Under the pieces are notes generated by a model. The model ran no database searches, was not told the DNA's origin, and saw only the letters and a list, made by a program, of their open reading frames with translations. This document shows positions 42,633 to 46,027 of a DNA stretch of 46,027 bases, one piece after another. The translations under genes were made by a program, and so were the position numbers. Positions within the stretch are counted from its first letter, which is position 1, and the number at the start of each line of letters is the position of its first letter. The stretch is taken from the NCBI GenBank assembly GCA_028691845.1, contig JAQUYL010000022.1, forward strand, positions 1 through 46,027, written 5' to 3'. The stretch comes from Opitutaceae bacterium. GTDB taxonomy: Bacteria; Verrucomicrobiota; Verrucomicrobiia; Opitutales; Opitutaceae.

Positions 42633-43324
42633 CCGCGCCCGCCCCCGGCTTCTTCTGCCGTCTCCTTGGCCTGTTGGCGCTCAGCGCTCAGCTTTCCGCC
42701 TTCAGTCTGGCTGTGCCGCCGGCGTCGCAGGATCTCGGCCAGGGGCTCGCCTACGTCCGCGTCCACGCGCTGGCCGACGCGATCCCGTCCATCGACACTG
42801 CCCTACGCAGGCCGCAGTCGCTGGTGCTGGATCTCCGTTACTCCAGTGCCGACGAGGCTTCCGCCGCCGCTTTCCGCACCGCCTTGGCCGCCTCCCACTC
42901 CGCCTTTCCCCTGGTACTAGTCAGCCCAGCCACCCCGCCTCCATTGGCCGAAGCTTTGGCCACCCTGCCGGTCCGCATCCTTACGCTCGGTGTGCCCGGT
43001 TCCCGGCCCGAGCCCAGGGTTGTCATCCAGACTGCGCCGGAATCGGACCGCCTGGCCTACGACGCCCACGAGGCCGGCACCCCGATCGGCCCGTTGATTT
43101 CCGGCAAACTCAAGAAAGACCGCTATGACGAAGCTTCGCTCGCGAAGGATTTTGGAAGCGGCAACCACAATGCCGAACCGCCGCCCTCGCCGGACCCCAC
43201 CGCCGCCAAGACTGATCCCAAAACAACCGCCACCAATCCCCCGACGGATCTCGTGCTCCAGCGGGCGGTGCAACTGCACCGCGCTCTGCTGGCTCTCGGC
43301 CGCCTGCCCGGGAAGGCGGGCTAG
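42629..43324 (+). CDS. Secreted hypothetical protein (possibly S41-peptidase-derived)
   Basis: A 231-residue protein that I cannot assign firmly. Residues 1-30 look like a signal peptide with a helix (FFCRLLGLLALSAQLSAFSLA). A mixed alpha/beta region follows, with VLDLRYSSADEASAAAFRTAL and LVLVSPATPPPLAEAL. The VLDLR strand recalls tail-specific (S41) proteases, but the catalytic Ser/Lys are not evident, so any such relation would be to an inactive remnant. A Pro/Asp/Thr-rich linker precedes a final helix. It overlaps purD by 4 bases (ATGA), so it is translated with it. Confidence 0.65.
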   Translation: MTAPAPGFFCRLLGLLALSAQLSAFSLAVPPASQDLGQGLAYVRVHALADAIPSIDTALRRPQSLVLDLRYSSADEASAAAFRTALAASHSAFPLVLVSPATPPPLAEALATLPVRILTLGVPGSRPEPRVVIQTAPESDRLAYDAHEAGTPIGPLISGKLKKDRYDEASLAKDFGSGNHNAEPPPSPDPTAAKTDPKTTATNPPTDLVLQRAVQLHRALLALGRLPGKAG

Positions 43325-43410
43325 CCCGCGGTTGACGCCCGGCTGGGTCTGCCCACTGTCTTTCTCTCGTCTTCCTCCTGCCTCCCGCCTGATGTCCCCC
43401 TTCTGTTTCC

Positions 43411-43899
43411 ATGCCTGACCCCGGACATATCGTCGTCGTTTGCACGGCGAACATCTGCCGCAGCCCGATGGCCGAGGGCCTCCTGCTGCACGCGCTGGCC
43501 GGCCATTCCGAACCGTTCAAGTCGCTGCAGGTCGTGTCCGCCGGCCTGTATGCCCGCCCGGGCGAGTTTGTCTCCGAAAACTCCGTCATCGCGCTCCGCA
43601 AGGTCGGCATCGACATCAGCCAGCACCGGGCCCGCACTCTGACGCAGGCCATGCTCGACCGCGCCCTCGCCATCTTCTGCATGACGGAATCGCATCGCGC
43701 CCTGATTGAGCTGCAGTACGCGCCCGTGCCCCAGCACATTTACCTCTTCCGCGAATTCCTGACCTCACCCGCCTCCCTTGAGATCGCCGATCCTTTTGGC
43801 GGCCCGATCAAACTCTACGAAGCCTGCCGCGACGAGATGGTTGAAGCCGTGCCCAGCGTCATCAATTTCCTCAAGACCATCGCGCCAGCCGGGTCCTAG
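43411..43899 (+). CDS. Low-molecular-weight phosphatase / arsenate-reductase-like protein
   Basis: A 162-residue LMW-PTP-fold enzyme. The active-site loop is VVVCTANICRSPMAEGLL (C-x5-R: Cys11, Arg17). VSAGLYARPGEF and GIDISQHRARTL follow, and the general-acid aspartate is probably in EIADPFGGP. Such proteins are tyrosine, arginine (YwlE) or arsenate phosphatases/reductases, and those near polysaccharide genes (Wzb) act on a tyrosine kinase. No Wzc partner is seen here, so the target is unknown. It sits between purD and glyA with the same orientation, and pyrimidine-rich spacer sequence precedes it. Confidence 0.9.
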   Translation: MPDPGHIVVVCTANICRSPMAEGLLLHALAGHSEPFKSLQVVSAGLYARPGEFVSENSVIALRKVGIDISQHRARTLTQAMLDRALAIFCMTESHRALIELQYAPVPQHIYLFREFLTSPASLEIADPFGGPIKLYEACRDEMVEAVPSVINFLKTIAPAGS

Positions 43900-44138
43900 G
43901 CTGATGCTGAAAGCGCAACTGCCCCACCGGGCACTAAACTGGCCGTAGTCAATCCCGGGAAGGCGCCGTCCCGCCACGACCGGTCTTCCCGGCTCCCCTT
44001 CAGCCGGCCCCTTCCCCTGCCTTCCCCCCGGGCATGGCCCGGCCCGCCGAAAAAACCTTTGCGTCCCGGCGTCTTTGCGTGAGCAATGCGTCTTCCTTTT
44101 TCCGACTTTTTGCCTATCGATCCGCTTCCATCTTCGCC

Positions 44139-45407
44139 ATGTCCCTCAACGCCACACCACTCCGCCAACTCGACCCCGAGGTTTTCGCCGCTATCGCCGG
44201 CGAGCTTTCCCGCCAGCAAACGCACATCGAGCTCATCGCCTCGGAGAATTTCACCTACCCGGCCGTCCTTGAAGCCGCCGGCTGCGTGATGACCAACAAG
44301 TATGCCGAGGGTTATCCCGCCAAGCGCTGGTATGGCGGCTGCGAACAGGTCGATAAGGTCGAGTTGCTCGCCATCGAGCGTGCAAAGAAGCTCTTCGGAG
44401 CCGAGCACGCCAATGTGCAGCCCCACTCCGGCTCGCAGGCCAACTTCGCCGTCTACACCGCGGTGCTCCAGCCCGGCGACAAGATCCTCGGCATGAATCT
44501 CAGCCACGGCGGCCATCTGACGCACGGCAATCCGGCCAACTTTTCGGGCAAACTCTACCAGTTCTGCCAGTACGGCGTGCGCCAGGACAACGGCCGGATT
44601 GATTACGACGAACTAGCCGTCACCGCCGCCCGCGAGAAGCCGAAGATGATCACGGTCGGCGCCAGCGCCTATGCCCGCGTCATCGATTTCGCCCGCATGA
44701 GCGAAATCGCCCGCAGCGTCGGAGCGTATCTCTTCGCCGACATCGCCCACATCGCCGGCCTCGTCGCCACGGGACACCACCCCTCGCCCGTGCCGTACGC
44801 CGACTTCGTCACCACCACCACGCACAAGACGCTGCGCGGGCCGCGCGGCGGCCTCATCCTCTGCCGGGCCGCCCACGCCAAAGCCATCGACTCCGCCGTC
44901 TTCCCCGGCGGCCAGGGCGGCCCCCTCATGCACATCATCGCCGCCAAGGCCGTCTGCTTCGGCGAATGCCTCAAGCCCGAGTTCAAGGACTACTCGGCGC
45001 AGGTCGTCAAAAATGCCCAGGCGCTCGCCGCCGGCATGACCAAACGTGGCTACAGCCTCGTCTCCGGCGGTACCGACAACCACCTCATGCTCGTCGATCT
45101 GCGCGCCAAGTTCCCCAACCTCACCGGCAAGGTCGCGCAGGAGACGCTCGACCGCGCCAACATCACGGCCAACAAGAACACGGTGCCGTTCGAGACGCGC
45201 TCTCCCTTCCAGGCCTCCGGCATCCGGCTCGGTTCGCCTGCCGTGACCACGCGCGGGTTCAAGGAAACCGAGATGGACGAGGTTGCCGCACTGATCGACG
45301 GCGTGCTCTCCGCCATCGGCACGCCCGGCGAAGCCGCCGCCCTCGCCGCCACCAAGGAGCGCGTGCTCAATCTCACCTCCCGCTTCCCGCTCCCGTATCA
45401 ACTTTAG
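44139..45407 (+). CDS. glyA: Serine hydroxymethyltransferase
   Basis: GlyA interconverts serine and glycine and supplies one-carbon units as methylene-tetrahydrofolate. The 422-residue PLP enzyme has [77 protein letters not shown], the PLP-lysine motif [17 protein letters not shown] and [16 protein letters not shown], so it looks fully active. The ATG at 44139 fits the family start; the frame extends upstream to 44034. The 239 bases upstream carry a TTTGCGTCCCGGCGTCTTTG-type repeat (44060-44082) and no clear promoter. Confidence 0.97.
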   Translation: MSLNATPLRQLDPEVFAAIAGELSRQQTHIELIASENFTYPAVLEAAGCVMTNKYAEGYPAKRWYGGCEQVDKVELLAIERAKKLFGAEHANVQPHSGSQANFAVYTAVLQPGDKILGMNLSHGGHLTHGNPANFSGKLYQFCQYGVRQDNGRIDYDELAVTAAREKPKMITVGASAYARVIDFARMSEIARSVGAYLFADIAHIAGLVATGHHPSPVPYADFVTTTTHKTLRGPRGGLILCRAAHAKAIDSAVFPGGQGGPLMHIIAAKAVCFGECLKPEFKDYSAQVVKNAQALAAGMTKRGYSLVSGGTDNHLMLVDLRAKFPNLTGKVAQETLDRANITANKNTVPFETRSPFQASGIRLGSPAVTTRGFKETEMDEVAALIDGVLSAIGTPGEAAALAATKERVLNLTSRFPLPYQL

Positions 45408-45451
45408 ACCGCGTTCGCGGTCACGCCCCGGCAACGGCGCCTCCGTTGCCG
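45407..45451 (+). terminator. Tandem hairpins after glyA
   Basis: A 6-bp hairpin (GACCGC-gttc-GCGGTC, 45407-45422) starts at the last base of the glyA stop codon. A second perfect 9-bp hairpin follows (CGGCAACGG/CCGTTGCCG, 45429-45451). Neither has a T-run, so termination may be Rho-dependent or the structures may protect the mRNA end. Confidence 0.45.
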
Positions 45452-45494
45452 CCATTGACTTCCCGGCCAGCCCGGCTAATAGGGTACTGTGTTT

Positions 45495-45689
45495 ATGAAA
45501 GCAGTAGAATTCGAGACCGAGTTCACTGACCGCAATAATCTCCCACTGCCCGCCACAGTCGCCCGGCAGCTTCCGACCCAAGGCCGTGCCCGTGTCATCG
45601 TCTTGTTCGACGCCGAGGCGTCTCCGCGCGCTGATAGTACCGTCAACGTGCAATTTGCCCGCGAGGATACTCCGGAAGATATCGGTTAG
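45495..45689 (+). CDS. Small antitoxin-like protein
   Basis: A 64-residue protein, MKAVEFETEFTDRNNLPLPA followed by TVARQLPTQGRARVIVLFDA. I recall a family of about 80-residue putative antitoxins that begin the same way and end near DDAPEDAIY. Here the middle is shorter, and it ends EDTPEDIG. Such genes normally precede a PIN-domain or PemK-type toxin, but no toxin reading frame follows before the IS at 45902. It may therefore be an orphan, or the toxin may have been lost when the IS inserted. The start ATG at 45495 follows glyA by 87 bases. Confidence 0.5.
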   Translation: MKAVEFETEFTDRNNLPLPATVARQLPTQGRARVIVLFDAEASPRADSTVNVQFAREDTPEDIG

Positions 45690-45901
45690 CGCACGGTCAG
45701 CAAGTCATTCGACTTGTCCCCCTCCCCCGGCCAGTGCCTGGCAAACACAAATCCCGTGCTTGCCCCCTTGGCATGCGGCCTCATTCCCACCGCTTTCGGC
45801 TGAGTCGCCAAAGTGGGATTTCGAGACTGGTGGCCCCCGTCACTGGCATATCCAACGATGCCGCCTGCACCGCCTCCACCAGGGGCGTGAGATAGAACTC
45901 G
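45690..45901. other. IS-adjacent region without a confident gene
   Basis: A minus-strand frame (45963-45781) reads out of the IS with a plausible tail (PLVEAVQAASLDMPVTGATS and onward). It could be the end of a gene cut by the insertion, but it starts inside IS sequence and I do not recognise it. Nothing else is visible. Confidence 0.35.
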
Positions 45902-45924
45902 GGGTCTACACCAAAGATTGGGGA
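45902..45924. repeat. Terminal inverted repeat of the right ISL3-like element
   Basis: This is the 23-base end of the insertion sequence, the inverted counterpart of 103-125 (20 of 23 matches). The 8 host bases before it (45894-45901, AGAACTCG) do not match the host bases beside the left element. Confidence 0.75.
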
Positions 45925-45953
45925 GTGGGTTGAAGGGAGTGGAGGTTCATAAG

Positions 45954-46027
45954 TCAGCCGCACTGGGCGATGACGCGCAGGCGGTAGTTGTTAAAGTTCC
46001 TAAAGCCATAGGCACGGCGCTGGATAA
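45954..46027 (-). CDS. ISL3-family transposase, C-terminal fragment
   Basis: The minus strand reads IQRRAYGFRNFNNYRLRVIA followed by QCG and a TGA at 45956-45954. The GFRNFxNYRLRV ending is a strong mark of ISL3-family DDE transposases. The rest of the gene lies beyond the right edge. With the N-terminal fragment at 1-82 it supports one IS type at both ends. Confidence 0.8.
   Translation of the reverse strand, partial: IQRRAYGFRNFNNYRLRVIAQCG

Larger units (their letters stand above)
45902..46027 (-). mobile_element. ISL3-family insertion sequence, 3' end (partial)
   Basis: This is the transposase-distal end of an ISL3-like element, with its inverted repeat at 45902-45924, 29 bases of spacer and the end of the transposase gene. 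It has the same orientation as the fragment at the left edge, so one element could in principle close the sequence into a circle. The absence of matching 8-base target duplications argues for two copies. Confidence 0.75.

Overview
The window is GC-rich chromosomal DNA that reads like a member of the Verrucomicrobiota, probably near Opitutaceae. I base this on the gene style, weak Shine-Dalgarno sequences, a GxxExxY gene and REP-like intergenic repeats. This is from memory of such genomes, not from a search. Both edges lie inside ISL3-type insertion sequences: the 5' end of a transposase at 1-125 and the 3' end of a transposase at 45902-46027, both on the minus strand. This pattern is typical of assembly breaks at repeats.

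Layout. (1) 0.5-2.1 kb: the housekeeping rpsB-tsf operon (minus) with a clear terminator. (2) 2.7-11.5 kb: plus-strand sugar and glycan genes. They comprise two NAD-dependent sugar epimerases, a secreted protein, a GT2 transferase, the dTDP-L-rhamnose genes rfbC-rfbD-rfbB-rfbA (interrupted by a GxxExxY gene flanked by inverted repeats) and another GT2. A small putative DNA-binding protein follows, bracketed by three near-identical palindromes. (3) 12-27.1 kb: further surface-glycan genes on both strands. They comprise a polyprenyl-phosphate GT2, an epimerase, a methyltransferase, three polytopic GT-C-like membrane proteins, four GT4 transferases and an alpha-oxoamine synthase resembling serine palmitoyltransferase or BioF. 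(4) 27.7-34.7 kb: a short zinc-ribbon protein broken by an in-frame TGA, then a minus-strand lipid cassette (ACP-dehydratase fusion, ketoacyl synthase, SDR, MGDG-synthase-like transferase) with a divergent GT4 and a 4HBT thioesterase. (5) 34.7-45.7 kb: mostly housekeeping genes (queG, aroK, threonine aldolase, FKBP isomerase, a 655-residue LOG-domain protein, purD, an LMW phosphatase, glyA), ending with a small antitoxin-like protein.

How the genes fit together. The 2.7-27 kb block makes activated sugars (dTDP-rhamnose and other epimerised sugars) and transfers them to a lipid or surface glycan. No Wzx flippase, Wzy polymerase, Wzm/Wzt exporter or initiating phosphosugar transferase is recognisable, so export must be encoded elsewhere. 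The oxoamine synthase and the ACP/KS/dehydratase/SDR/glycosyltransferase cassette suggest that an unusual acyl or sphingoid-like lipid is made and glycosylated here. This pathway is the best candidate for an undescribed system. Other points of interest are the three-palindrome/HTH module, the TGA at a zinc-ribbon cysteine position, the GxxExxY cassette with a gene-free relative, and a beta-rich domain shared by neighbouring membrane proteins.
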